A stretch of 6,369 bases of DNA from Alphaproteobacteria bacterium (GCA_030039775.1 JASHUX010000087.1:1-6369), one strand, 5' to 3'. Shown: positions 1-6,194, numbered from the stretch's first letter. A program made the numbers and translations. Notes: generated by a model from the sequence alone, not told the origin.

Positions 1-508
1 CGTAATAGGGCTCGAAATAATCGTCGGGCAAATCGAGCGCCACGGCCGCGATCTGATTGAGCCGCGCCGCCAGCCCTTGCAGGGCCCAGAAGTAATCGCG
101 CACTTGCCGGCGCAGATTCGCCGGCTGCTCCGGATAAATATTGCCGATCCCGTCGGGCTGCCCCGCCTCGCGCAAGAGCGAGCGGAACACCAGGGCCTCG
201 CACAGATCCGCCGGCCGGTCGTCGTCGAGCGTCGCCGCAACGCTTTCGACGCCGACGGCAAGATAGCCCCGGGTCTTCGCGGGCTCGGGCGGCGCGGACC
301 GCATCTTTTCGCCCAGCGGCATGGCAAAGAAATCCTTCACCGTCCGGTAGGTCTCGAGCACCAAGGGTTCCGGAACGCCGTGCCCTACGATCGCGGCAAA
401 ACCGGTTTTTTCCAGCGCCTCGCCAAAGTCACGCGCGATCGCGTGCTTCTGTGCGGGGCTTCCGGTCCAAGCCGCAATGTCGATGACGGGAACGGTGGTC
501 CCTGTCAT
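1..508 (-). CDS. 2-oxoglutarate/Fe(II)-dependent oxygenase, isopenicillin N synthase-like (partial, N-terminal 169 residues)
   Basis: The reading frame starts at an ATG at 508-506 and stays open to the left edge, so the C-terminal part lies outside the window. The visible part matches the N-terminal domain (DIOX_N) of isopenicillin N synthase-like oxygenases. It begins MTGTTVPVIDIAAW, followed by GFAAIVGHGVPE at about residues 37-48, the F-F-A-M-P-x-x-x-K segment at about 60-68, KTRGYLAVGVES at about 78-89 and DLCEALVF at about 101-108. The catalytic HxD...H iron triad and the RxS 2-oxoglutarate-binding motif should lie beyond residue 169, so catalytic competence cannot be judged. Known for the family: oxidation of small molecules using O2 and 2-oxoglutarate in the cytoplasm; some members, such as fungal thymine 7-hydroxylase, act on nucleobases. 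The start codon overlaps the stop of the upstream binding-protein gene (ATGA), implying translational coupling. The substrate is unknown; action on the ligand of the adjacent binding protein is an inference. Confidence 0.88.
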   Translation of the reverse strand, partial: MTGTTVPVIDIAAWTGSPAQKHAIARDFGEALEKTGFAAIVGHGVPEPLVLETYRTVKDFFAMPLGEKMRSAPPEPAKTRGYLAVGVESVAATLDDDRPADLCEALVFRSLLREAGQPDGIGNIYPEQPANLRRQVRDYFWALQGLAARLNQIAAVALDLPDDYFEPYY

Positions 509-1509
509 TTGCCCGCGCCGATTCCCGTGTTGGTAAATTGAAGTGTGTAGGCGGCCTTGTAGTCGAGCGTCGGTTTGTAGACGCCGGCCGACACCATCGT
601 GTCGAAAAATTCCTTCCAGCGCGCATCGGTCATGGCGCCGACGCCCAGCTTTGCCGCGTCGCCGCCGGTCACCATGCCGCGTTCGCGCATCTCCTTGACT
701 TTGAAATCCATCAGCGCGGCGGAATGATCCGGGTTGGCCTTAGTGATCGCCTTGGTCGCCGGCGAGTAGTCGCCCGTCATGCATTCGTTGTAGCCTTGTG
801 CGGTCGTGGTCACGACCGCTTGCACGATGTCGGGGTGCGCGTCGATATAGGCCTTGGTTCCGAACAAGCCGGACGCGTAATTCTGATAGCCGTAATCGGC
901 CAGCAGCAGGATCACCGGCGGCTTCTTCATCGCCTTGCCGAGAAAGAATTCGTCCTCGGTGACGTAGCCTTGCTGCACGGATGTCGGATCGCTCAGGAAA
1001 ACAGCCGCGTTGTAGGTGTAGGGTCGGAGCTGCGAATCAGCGAAGCCGTATTTCGCCTTGAGGAATTGCCAGAATTCGCCCTGGCTGAATTTCGCCACCA
1101 TGATCGGCCGGCCTTTCAAGTCGGCGAGCGTGGTTACGCCCTGATCGGGATGCGCCACCAGGGTCTGTGGATCCTTTTGCAGGTAGGACGCGACCATTTG
1201 CGCCGCGACGCCTTGCGCCGTCAAATTCAGCGTGGTGAAGCTGGACCCCATCGCCAAATCTTCCTGGCCGCTCGCAACCAGGATTGCGACGTTCTGGTCC
1301 GGGCCTCCCGGCCGCAGATCGACGTCCAACCCCGCCTTTTCGTAAAGGCCGGTCGCCTTGGCTTGATAGAAGCCGCAATGCTCGCCCTCGGGCAGCCAGT
1401 TCATGCCGACGCGAACCTTCTGCAAGGCAAACGCCGACGGCGCCGACAACATCGCCGCGCCGATCAGCACGGCAAGGGCCGCCGCTTTGTGCCGCGAACG
1501 GATCATCAT
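505..1509 (-). CDS. NMT1/THI5-like ABC transporter periplasmic substrate-binding protein (first paralogue)
   Basis: A 334-residue protein with a classic Sec signal peptide: basic n-region MMIRSRHK, an Ala/Leu-rich core, and a likely cleavage after A28 (AFA before LQKV). The mature N-terminus carries the family motif N-W-L-P-E-G-E-H-C-G-F-Y-Q at about 37-49, followed by GLYEKAGLDV, as in the NMT1/THI5/SsuA-like family that includes ThiY and RibY. Those proteins deliver pyrimidine or flavin-type ligands to an ABC importer. No permease or ATPase gene is visible nearby. The start is supported by a GAGGAGGAG ribosome-binding site at 1512-1520. Two tandem ATG codons follow, at spacings of about 4 and 7 nt from AGGAGG, so M2 may be the true start. 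The gene begins 13 bp after the rubredoxin stop and its TGA overlaps the oxygenase start. It aligns almost without gaps to the product of 3789-4781, and both share the C-terminal stretch GAMTDARWK-FFDTMV. The ligand is unknown; a nitrogenous heterocycle is inferred. Confidence 0.93.
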   Translation of the reverse strand: MMIRSRHKAAALAVLIGAAMLSAPSAFALQKVRVGMNWLPEGEHCGFYQAKATGLYEKAGLDVDLRPGGPDQNVAILVASGQEDLAMGSSFTTLNLTAQGVAAQMVASYLQKDPQTLVAHPDQGVTTLADLKGRPIMVAKFSQGEFWQFLKAKYGFADSQLRPYTYNAAVFLSDPTSVQQGYVTEDEFFLGKAMKKPPVILLLADYGYQNYASGLFGTKAYIDAHPDIVQAVVTTTAQGYNECMTGDYSPATKAITKANPDHSAALMDFKVKEMRERGMVTGGDAAKLGVGAMTDARWKEFFDTMVSAGVYKPTLDYKAAYTLQFTNTGIGAGK

Positions 1510-1511
1510 GG

Positions 1512-1520
1512 CTCCTCCTC
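1512..1520 (-). promoter_or_regulatory. Strong Shine-Dalgarno of the first binding-protein gene
   Basis: The minus strand reads GAGGAGGAG just upstream of the tandem ATG codons of the binding-protein gene. It is the strongest ribosome-binding site in the five-gene operon, whose other junctions rely on overlaps with weak or absent sites. This suggests independent, high-level translation of the binding protein, as expected for a periplasmic receptor needed in excess over the enzymes. Confidence 0.8.
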
Positions 1521-1522
1521 GA

Positions 1523-1732
1523 CTAGAGCATCAGCAAACGAAAGCTGCTTTTCGTCACCCCGCAATCGGGGCAAGACCAGTCGTCCGGTATGTCCTCGAA
1601 GCGCGTGCCGGGCGGGAAGCCCTCGTCGGGGTCGCCGAGCGCCTCGTTGTAGATGTAGCCGCACACCGCGCACGCCCATTTGCGATAGGCGACGGCGGCA
1701 ATCGCGGTCTGGGTTGCGGGCTCAGGCGACAT
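1523..1732 (-). CDS. Rubredoxin
   Basis: A small cytoplasmic one-iron electron carrier, 69 residues from the ATG at 1732. The two iron-binding knuckles are present: C21-A-V-C24-G-Y-I-Y and C54-P-D-C57-G-V. Between them lies the diagnostic [20 protein letters not shown] segment, so the Fe(SCys)4 site is intact. A tail of about 17 residues precedes the conserved [11 protein letters not shown] start, and the C-terminus (SSFRLLML) is slightly extended compared with the usual roughly 54-residue rubredoxin. A GTG at 1750 would add six residues; neither start has a clear Shine-Dalgarno, and ATG was preferred because it overlaps the upstream TGA by only 11 bp. Rubredoxins donate electrons to oxygenases, rubrerythrin-type diiron proteins and peroxide or NO reductases. 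The directly upstream, overlapping gene encodes a ferritin-like diiron protein, so partnership with it is a reasonable inference. No rubredoxin reductase is visible in the window. Confidence 0.96.
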   Translation of the reverse strand: MSPEPATQTAIAAVAYRKWACAVCGYIYNEALGDPDEGFPPGTRFEDIPDDWSCPDCGVTKSSFRLLML

Positions 1733-2396
1733 CGCGCAACGCGGAGACACGTCGCTCGTAGGCGGCCCGGCCCGCCTGTTCCAATTCGAACGCCCGCCAG
1801 ACGCGCGCCCTCACCCGTGCCTGCGCGTCGGCGGTCGTGGCGTGGCGGCGTACGATGCTTCGGCCCAACGCGATATGGAATTTTTCGTCCGGCATCACTT
1901 TTTCGATGACGCGCCGCGTCGACGCCGGCACGCGCGGCATCATGCTCTCGAAGGCTTGGAAGGCGCCGAGTTCGCCGGTGATGTTGTGCGCGGCGACGCG
2001 TTCCAATGTGTCGTCGCCCGACGCATAGAATTCGCACACCCACGCAACCCATTCCGGCTCCGGTCGCCATCCTTGAAGGGTGCCGCCGAGGCCTTCGAGA
2101 TTGCGATTGAACAATCGGTAGTGACGCGCCTCGTCGCCGATTTGCCGGGTCAGGCCCTGGAGCGCGTCGTCCTCGTCCGTGCCGGCGGCGAGCCACGCGC
2201 CGATGAAGCGCACCGCCTGGAGCTCGTACCAGGCCTGGAATTTCACCCACTCCAGCACTTCGGCACGGGTCAGCGGGCGGTCCGCCCCGAAACTGCGTTC
2301 GCCCGGCTCCAATTCGGCGCGACGTTCGCGCAGAGCGGCGACCAGCCCTTGATAGAACGCGCCCGGTTCCTCGATCGGCGCCGACGGCACGGTCAT
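1722..2396 (-). CDS. Ferritin-like diiron protein, probable oxidase/oxygenase
   Basis: A 224-residue, mostly helical, soluble protein with no signal peptide. The four-helix-bundle diiron ligand pattern is visible: E58 in YELQ; E89-A-R-H92 in [11 protein letters not shown]142 in NITGELGAF (E150 is an alternative); and E171-K-F-H174 in [10 protein letters not shown]. This is the E / ExxH / E / ExxH arrangement of the ferritin-like superfamily that includes rubrerythrins, PaaA/PaaC-type phenylacetyl-CoA oxygenase subunits and N-oxygenases. The chosen start, ATG at 2396, overlaps the deacetylase stop as ATGA. A longer frame beginning at 2435 would run 40 bp into that gene and lacks support. The protein overlaps the rubredoxin gene by 11 bp, suggesting the two act together, with rubredoxin supplying electrons to the diiron centre. 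I do not recognise a characterised family member and cannot assign the substrate. Alternatives are a peroxide- or O2-detoxifying rubrerythrin-like role or a true hydroxylase. Confidence 0.85.
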   Translation of the reverse strand: MTVPSAPIEEPGAFYQGLVAALRERRAELEPGERSFGADRPLTRAEVLEWVKFQAWYELQAVRFIGAWLAAGTDEDDALQGLTRQIGDEARHYRLFNRNLEGLGGTLQGWRPEPEWVAWVCEFYASGDDTLERVAAHNITGELGAFQAFESMMPRVPASTRRVIEKVMPDEKFHIALGRSIVRRHATTADAQARVRARVWRAFELEQAGRAAYERRVSALRDVA

Positions 2397-3574
2397 GCGG
2401 CCCGTTCCAACGACGGCGCGCGCGCCGCGATCCATTCGCCCGCGCGCCAGCAGCCGTCCGCCTCAAGCCAGCGTTCCGCGGTTATCGTCTCGTACCCGTC
2501 CGACAGGACTTGCCGCCCTTCGACGACGCGCAGCAACGAGATGTCGGCGCACCGGCCCGGTGACAGACTGCCGAGCTCCGCCTCGCGGTGAATAGTCCGC
2601 GCGGGGGCGACCGTGACCATCGCGACCACAGCGTCGAGCGGCACGCCCAACGCCCAGATCTTGCTCATCGTCAGGGGCAGCGAGCGAACCGGGTGATCGA
2701 CGTTGAAGACGTTGAGGTCGGTCGAGATCGTGTTCGGCATGATGCCGAGACCGATAAGGTGCCGCGCCGTGCCGAAATGAAAATCGCCGGCGGAATGGCC
2801 GATATCGAGCAGGAGCCCGCGCTCCAGCGCATCACGGAAGATGGCGGTCGGCTTCAAGTCGTCGCCGAGCACGCCGGAGCTGGCGCGGAAGCAATGGGTG
2901 ATGAGGTCGCCGCCGCGCAGGCTCGACAGCAGATCGTCGGTCGTGATCACAGGCGTGTGCGGAAACTCGCCCATATGCACCATGATCGGCAGATCCCCGG
3001 CGATCGACTTCGCGCCTTCGAGAAAGGGGGAGCGATGCGGGTCGGTTGTGTAGGTGGCCCGAACCTTCATGCCGACCACGACGTCGGCGTTCTCGCGCAG
3101 CACGCGCGCCGCGTCCTCGAGGTCGAGATTGCGCTCGTCGTTGGCGATCTCGAGGTAATGGCAAATGAAATGCTTGGTCGCGAGGTAGATCTGGTTGGGA
3201 TCGAGCAGCGCCAGGACCCGCGTCCGCGTCGCCGGATGATCGATCACCGCGCGGCGCGCCAGGTTGAAGATCGCGGCGCCGGCGGTGCCGGCATCGACCA
3301 CGGTGGTGACGCCGCTTTCGACGCCGACCCGATCCGCCGGCAGGCAGAAATCGCCGAGTCCGTCGAACACATGCGTGTGGAGATCGATCAATCCCGGCGT
3401 CACCAGTTTGCCGGCGGCATCGACGATCTCGGCGCCTGGCCGGCGTTGCGCCAATCCCGGTTCGACCGCCACGATCGTGCCGCCCGCGATCGCGACATCG
3501 GCGATCCCGTCCCGTCCGTTCGCGGGATCGATGACCCTTCCGTTGGCGACGATGGTGACGCGATCGCTAGTCAT
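2393..3574 (-). CDS. Amidohydrolase/deacetylase family metal-dependent hydrolase
   Basis: A 393-residue cytoplasmic TIM-barrel hydrolase of the amidohydrolase superfamily. The N-terminus ANGRVIDPANGRDGIADVAI is the typical small beta domain of dihydroorotase/deacetylase-like members. Expected metal and catalytic residues are present: H66-T-H68 in LIDLHTHVF; K170 in VVGMKVRAT, probably the carboxylated bridging lysine; H200 in IMVHMGE; H227 in ITHCFRAS; and D286 in ISTDLNVF. C-terminally it ends with the usual G-x-L-S-P-G-R-x-A-D-I return strand. Characterised relatives in this deacetylase branch cleave N-acyl or ester bonds; dihydroorotases and hydantoinases are more distant. The substrate is not predictable beyond an amide or ester. 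The start was placed at ATG 3574 because family members begin just before the V-x-x-x-G-R-V-I-D strand. ATG 3598 would add eight residues and cannot be excluded, since neither has a clear ribosome-binding site. It is the first gene of the five-gene minus-strand operon. Confidence 0.9.
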   Translation of the reverse strand: MTSDRVTIVANGRVIDPANGRDGIADVAIAGGTIVAVEPGLAQRRPGAEIVDAAGKLVTPGLIDLHTHVFDGLGDFCLPADRVGVESGVTTVVDAGTAGAAIFNLARRAVIDHPATRTRVLALLDPNQIYLATKHFICHYLEIANDERNLDLEDAARVLRENADVVVGMKVRATYTTDPHRSPFLEGAKSIAGDLPIMVHMGEFPHTPVITTDDLLSSLRGGDLITHCFRASSGVLGDDLKPTAIFRDALERGLLLDIGHSAGDFHFGTARHLIGLGIMPNTISTDLNVFNVDHPVRSLPLTMSKIWALGVPLDAVVAMVTVAPARTIHREAELGSLSPGRCADISLLRVVEGRQVLSDGYETITAERWLEADGCWRAGEWIAARAPSLERAA

Positions 3575-3736
3575 GTGACGACACTGCCGAGCAACCATGA
3601 AACCGCCGGATTGGCGGGTGAAGCATCAAGATTCGCCCTTGACGTTGCCTTTTATGCAGCGTTGTCCAGAAATTAACCGCGCTGCCGACTATTCGAGCAC
3701 GCCGGCCATCTGCTTCGCCGCCGGCGCGCCTTTCCG

Positions 3737-3753
3737 ATGGCATATCGTTTGCG
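3737..3753 (+). promoter_or_regulatory. Candidate sigma-54 (-24/-12) promoter of the second binding-protein gene
   Basis: The plus strand reads aTGGCATATCGTTTGCg. Compared with the sigma-54 consensus YTGGCACGNNNNTTGCW, it matches TGGCA and TTGC with exact spacing between the GG and GC doublets. The deviations are at the first base, the CG after TGGCA, and the last base. Transcription would begin near 3764, giving a leader of about 25 nt that contains the Shine-Dalgarno. It was found by eye, so its statistical weight is unmeasured. It would imply activation by an enhancer-binding protein, for example NtrC under nitrogen limitation. Confidence 0.5.
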
Positions 3754-3774
3754 AGACTCGCCAGCGACACCTTC

Positions 3775-3782
3775 GGGGAGGA
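3775..3782 (+). promoter_or_regulatory. Ribosome-binding site that sets the start of the second binding-protein gene
   Basis: GGGGAGGA lies 6 nt before the ATG at 3789. It decides the start: the frame is open upstream to an ATG at 3597, but that longer form would place 64 unrelated residues before a perfect signal peptide. Confidence 0.85.
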
Positions 3783-3788
3783 TCGGCA

Positions 3789-4781
3789 ATGAGACATTGG
3801 CGGTCGATCGCGGCGGCCTCGGCCTTGGCATTGGTGCTGGCGACATCGGTATCCGGCGCGCGCGCGAACGAGAAAATCAGCTTTGGCACCAATTGGCTCG
3901 CGCAGGTCGAGCACGGCGGCTTCTATCAGGGCGTGGCCGAGGGCATCTACGCGCAGAAGGGCCTCGACGTCACCATCCGCATGGGCGGTCCGCAGGTCAA
4001 TACGGCGCAGCTGCTGATCTCCGGCGCGCTCGATTTCGCCATTGTGTCGAGCTCATTCATTCCGCTCAACGCGATCCGGGAGGGCGCGCCGTACGTTGCC
4101 GTGGCCGCGATGTTCCAAAAGGATCCGCAGGTCCTGATCGCGCATCAATCGTCGGGCTTCACGTCGATAGCCGCGATGAAGGGCAAGCCAATCCTGATTT
4201 CGACCGACGCCTGGGACGGCTATTGGCTGTTCCTCAAGGTCGCTTACGGCTTCACGGATTCCCAAGGTCGCCCCTATACGTTCAGCATGGCTCCGTTCCT
4301 GCACGACCAGACGCTGATCCAGCAGGGTTACGTCACCAGCGAGCCGTTCTTGATCAAATATGCCGGCGGCGATCCGCAGAATTTCCTGCTCGCGGATTAC
4401 GGCTATCCTTCGTACGCCTCGATCGTCATGACCTCCAAGCGCATGGTCGCGGAGCATCCCGACATCGTTCAGCATTTCGTCGACGGTTCCATCATGGGAT
4501 GGAACAGCTTCTTGCACGGCAACCACGACAAGGCGTTGGCGATGATCAAGAAGGACAATCCCGATTATACCGACCGCACGGCCGCGGATTCGACCGAGGC
4601 GATGAAGAAATACGGCTTGGTCGAATCGGGCGACGCGCTCGCGCTCGGTATCGGCGCCATGACCGACGCGCGCTGGAAGCTGTTCTTCGACACCATGGTC
4701 AAGGCCAAGGTCTATTCGCCCGATTTTGACTACAAGCAGGCCTACACGCTGCAATTCGTCGATAAAAAGGTCGGGATGTAG
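3789..4781 (+). CDS. NMT1/THI5-like ABC transporter periplasmic substrate-binding protein (second paralogue)
   Basis: A 330-residue secreted receptor. The signal peptide has the basic start MRHWR, a hydrophobic Ala/Leu core and a probable cleavage after A26 (ARA before NEKI). The mature protein opens with the family signature T-N-W-L-A-Q-V-E-H-G-G-F-Y-Q and GIYAQKGLDV, then MGGPQVNTAQ and the two-domain periplasmic-binding fold of NMT1/THI5-like proteins. By eye about half the residues match the product of 505-1509, with shared blocks QKDPQ, YGF-DSQ-RPYT, QQGYVT, LLADYGY, EHPDIVQ/AHPDIVQ, GAMTDARWK and DYK-AYTLQF. Binding-region segments differ (for example PQVNT versus PDQNV; DAWDGYW versus FSQGEFW), so the ligands may be related but not identical. 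It is a single-gene unit divergent from the operon and convergent with the deaminase, with no permease or ATPase attached. The start is fixed by the strong ribosome-binding site at 3775-3782, and a sigma-54-like element lies upstream. Confidence 0.94.
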   Translation: MRHWRSIAAASALALVLATSVSGARANEKISFGTNWLAQVEHGGFYQGVAEGIYAQKGLDVTIRMGGPQVNTAQLLISGALDFAIVSSSFIPLNAIREGAPYVAVAAMFQKDPQVLIAHQSSGFTSIAAMKGKPILISTDAWDGYWLFLKVAYGFTDSQGRPYTFSMAPFLHDQTLIQQGYVTSEPFLIKYAGGDPQNFLLADYGYPSYASIVMTSKRMVAEHPDIVQHFVDGSIMGWNSFLHGNHDKALAMIKKDNPDYTDRTAADSTEAMKKYGLVESGDALALGIGAMTDARWKLFFDTMVKAKVYSPDFDYKQAYTLQFVDKKVGM

Positions 4782-4784
4782 GTT

Positions 4785-6140
4785 TCAGCCGGCGGCCTGG
4801 AGTTTACGCGCCGCCTCCTGTTGGCGACGCGTCAACGCGGCGATGTCAAGACCGGGAATGGCGCCGTCCTCCACCACCCAGCGGCCGCCGACCATCACCC
4901 GGTCCGCCCGGTTGACGCCGCCATGAACGATGGCGGCAAGCGGATCGCCGTAGCCTGCGACGCTTAGCTCGTCGAGACGGAACAGTGCGAGATCGGCCGC
5001 CTTGCCGACCGCGATCGCCCCCAGATCGTCGCGGCCGATACAAGCGGCCGAGCCTTGCGTCGCCCAACGCAGGGCGTCGCGCCACGAGATTTTGCCGGCG
5101 CCGTAACGGGCGCGTTGCATCAGCCAGGCCCCATACACTTCGCGAACGATATTCGAGCTTTGGTTCGACGCTGATCCGTCCACGCCGAGCCCAACCCGAA
5201 CGCCAGCCTGCTCGAGCTCGCACACCGGGCAATAACCCGCGGCAATCGCCTGGTTGCTGCACGGGCAATGGCTGATGCAGACCCCGGCTTTGGCGAGACG
5301 GGCCATCTCGTCGGCGGCGAAGTGAATGCCGTGCGCCACCCAGACGCGATTCGATAGCCAGCCGCATTGCTCGACATAGTCGAGCGGGCGGCAGCCGTAG
5401 ATTTCAGCGCAATAACGGTTCTCGTCCTCCGTCTCGGCGAGGTGGGTGTGGAGGCGGACATCGAGCTTGTCGGCAAGCGCCGCCGTCCGCGTCATCAGCG
5501 ATGCCGTCACGGTGAACGGCGAGCACGGCGCCAGCGCGATCTGGGTCATCGCACCCGGGCCGCGTTGATGATGCGTTTCGATTAGGCGCTGACTGTCGGC
5601 GAGGATCGTGTCCTCATCCTGCACCACGCTGTCGGGCGGCAGGCCGCCGTCCCGTTGCGAGCGATTCATCGAACCGCGCGTCAGCACCGCGCGGATGCCC
5701 AGCCGCCGAGCCGCCGCGACCTCGATATCGATGGCGTGCTCAAGTCCCGGCGGAAACACGTAATGATGATCGGTGGTCGTGGTGCAGCCGGACAGAAGCA
5801 GCGCCGCCATCGCGGTCGTCACGCCGCTCTCAAGCACATCGGGCGTCAGCCGCGCCCAGATCGGGTAGAGCGTCTTCAGCCAATCGAACAATTCGTAGTC
5901 GGTCGCCGGGGGGACCGTGCGCGTCAGCGTCTGGTAGAAATGATGATGGGTATTGATCAAGCCGGGCAGAACAACGTGATTGCTAGCATCGAATGAAGCC
6001 GCCGGCGCGGCAGGTGATTTTCCCGATGCGACCAGTTCAGCGATCACGCCTTCGCGCACAACGACGCCGCCCGCAGCATCGTCCGCCAGGATCGCCAACG
6101 GATTACGGATCCAAAGTGCGCGACGATCATCTTGAGCCAT
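4785..6140 (-). CDS. 8-oxoguanine deaminase-type aminohydrolase
   Basis: A 451-residue cytoplasmic zinc aminohydrolase of the AtzA/TrzN/guanine deaminase branch (COG0402), closest by recalled sequence to 8-oxoguanine deaminases, which convert 8-oxoguanine to urate plus ammonia. Key residues are present: H65-x-H67 in LINTHHHFYQ, H233 and E236 in HTHLAETEDE, H270 in VAHGIHF and D321 in GVDGSASN. The segments FDWLKTLYPIWARL, TRGSMNRSQRDGGLPP, VVQDEDTILADS and APCSPF are hallmarks of that subgroup. Related enzymes remove amino groups from guanine, isocytosine or triazines, so the exact substrate is inferred. ATG 6140 is preferred over GTG 6164 because GAAGGA lies 9 nt upstream and because the longer start would fall at the predicted transcript start. 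Unusual: a cysteine-rich stretch with C288, C292, C294, C304 and C307. The gene converges on the second binding-protein gene with 3 bp between stops, leaving no room for an intergenic terminator. Confidence 0.88.
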   Translation of the reverse strand: MAQDDRRALWIRNPLAILADDAAGGVVVREGVIAELVASGKSPAAPAASFDASNHVVLPGLINTHHHFYQTLTRTVPPATDYELFDWLKTLYPIWARLTPDVLESGVTTAMAALLLSGCTTTTDHHYVFPPGLEHAIDIEVAAARRLGIRAVLTRGSMNRSQRDGGLPPDSVVQDEDTILADSQRLIETHHQRGPGAMTQIALAPCSPFTVTASLMTRTAALADKLDVRLHTHLAETEDENRYCAEIYGCRPLDYVEQCGWLSNRVWVAHGIHFAADEMARLAKAGVCISHCPCSNQAIAAGYCPVCELEQAGVRVGLGVDGSASNQSSNIVREVYGAWLMQRARYGAGKISWRDALRWATQGSAACIGRDDLGAIAVGKAADLALFRLDELSVAGYGDPLAAIVHGGVNRADRVMVGGRWVVEDGAIPGLDIAALTRRQQEAARKLQAAG

Positions 6141-6149
6141 GTTGGGCGT

Positions 6150-6155
6150 TCCTTC
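6150..6155 (-). promoter_or_regulatory. Ribosome-binding site that sets the deaminase start
   Basis: The minus strand reads GAAGGA 9 nt before the ATG at 6140. It supports this start over the in-frame GTG at 6164, which has no comparable site. Confidence 0.65.
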
Positions 6156-6177
6156 GGTCGTCACCGGAATGGCGCCA

Positions 6178-6194
6178 TGCGCGGATCATGCCAA
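6178..6194 (-). promoter_or_regulatory. Candidate sigma-54 (-24/-12) promoter of the deaminase gene
   Basis: The minus strand reads TTGGCATGATCCGCGCA. Against YTGGCACGNNNNTTGCW it matches TTGGCA, the G at position 8 and the final GCA, with exact spacing between the GG and GC doublets. Mismatches are T for C at position 7 and GC for TT at 13-14. Transcription would start near 6167, giving a leader of about 27 nt, close to the 25 nt predicted for the second binding-protein gene. The two elements share TGGCAT. Confidence 0.42.

Larger units (their letters stand above)
3575..3788. other. Divergent intergenic control region
   Basis: This 214-bp stretch separates the minus-strand operon from the divergent second binding-protein gene. 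An ORF can be extended through part of it, but that extension lacks family homology and precedes the signal peptide, so I treat the region as non-coding. It is locally more AT-rich around 3645-3680. It contains the sigma-54-like element at 3737-3753 and the ribosome-binding site at 3775-3782, both on the plus strand. I see no convincing promoter for the minus-strand operon, although one must lie here if the deacetylase is its first gene. Confidence 0.6.

Noticed and set aside
538..1761. A 407-codon plus-strand open frame antisense to the binding protein and rubredoxin
   Set aside because: It lies opposite two genes with clear family motifs, its product is Arg/His-rich without recognisable domains, and such antisense frames are expected in GC-rich DNA. 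Similar plus-strand frames at 1842-2591 and 2588-3676, and the alternative frame at 3737-4729, were rejected for the same reason.
3591..3604. A GG-N10-GC, TTGCT-ending element on the minus strand as a sigma-54 promoter for the deacetylase operon
   Set aside because: The spacing and -12 half fit, but the -24 half matches only GG, and the predicted transcript start would be only about 5 nt before the ATG at 3574. Too weak to annotate.
3639..3644. TTGACG as a sigma-70 -35 box on the plus strand
   Set aside because: No acceptable -10 hexamer lies 16-18 nt downstream.
3597..3788. N-terminal extension of the second binding protein to the ATG at 3597
   Set aside because: The extension has no family similarity, would bury the signal peptide inside the protein, and ignores the strong ribosome-binding site at 3775-3782.
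4782..4784. A bidirectional terminator between the convergent genes
   Set aside because: Only 3 bp separate the stops and no GC-rich hairpin with a T-tract was seen on either side.
4785..4787. The TGA stop codons, such as that of the deaminase, as selenocysteine codons given the presence of selC
   Set aside because: The TGA-terminated proteins in the window (deaminase, deacetylase, diiron protein, first binding protein) end where their families normally end, no expected Sec motif such as UxxC surrounds a TGA, and I see no convincing SECIS-like hairpin.
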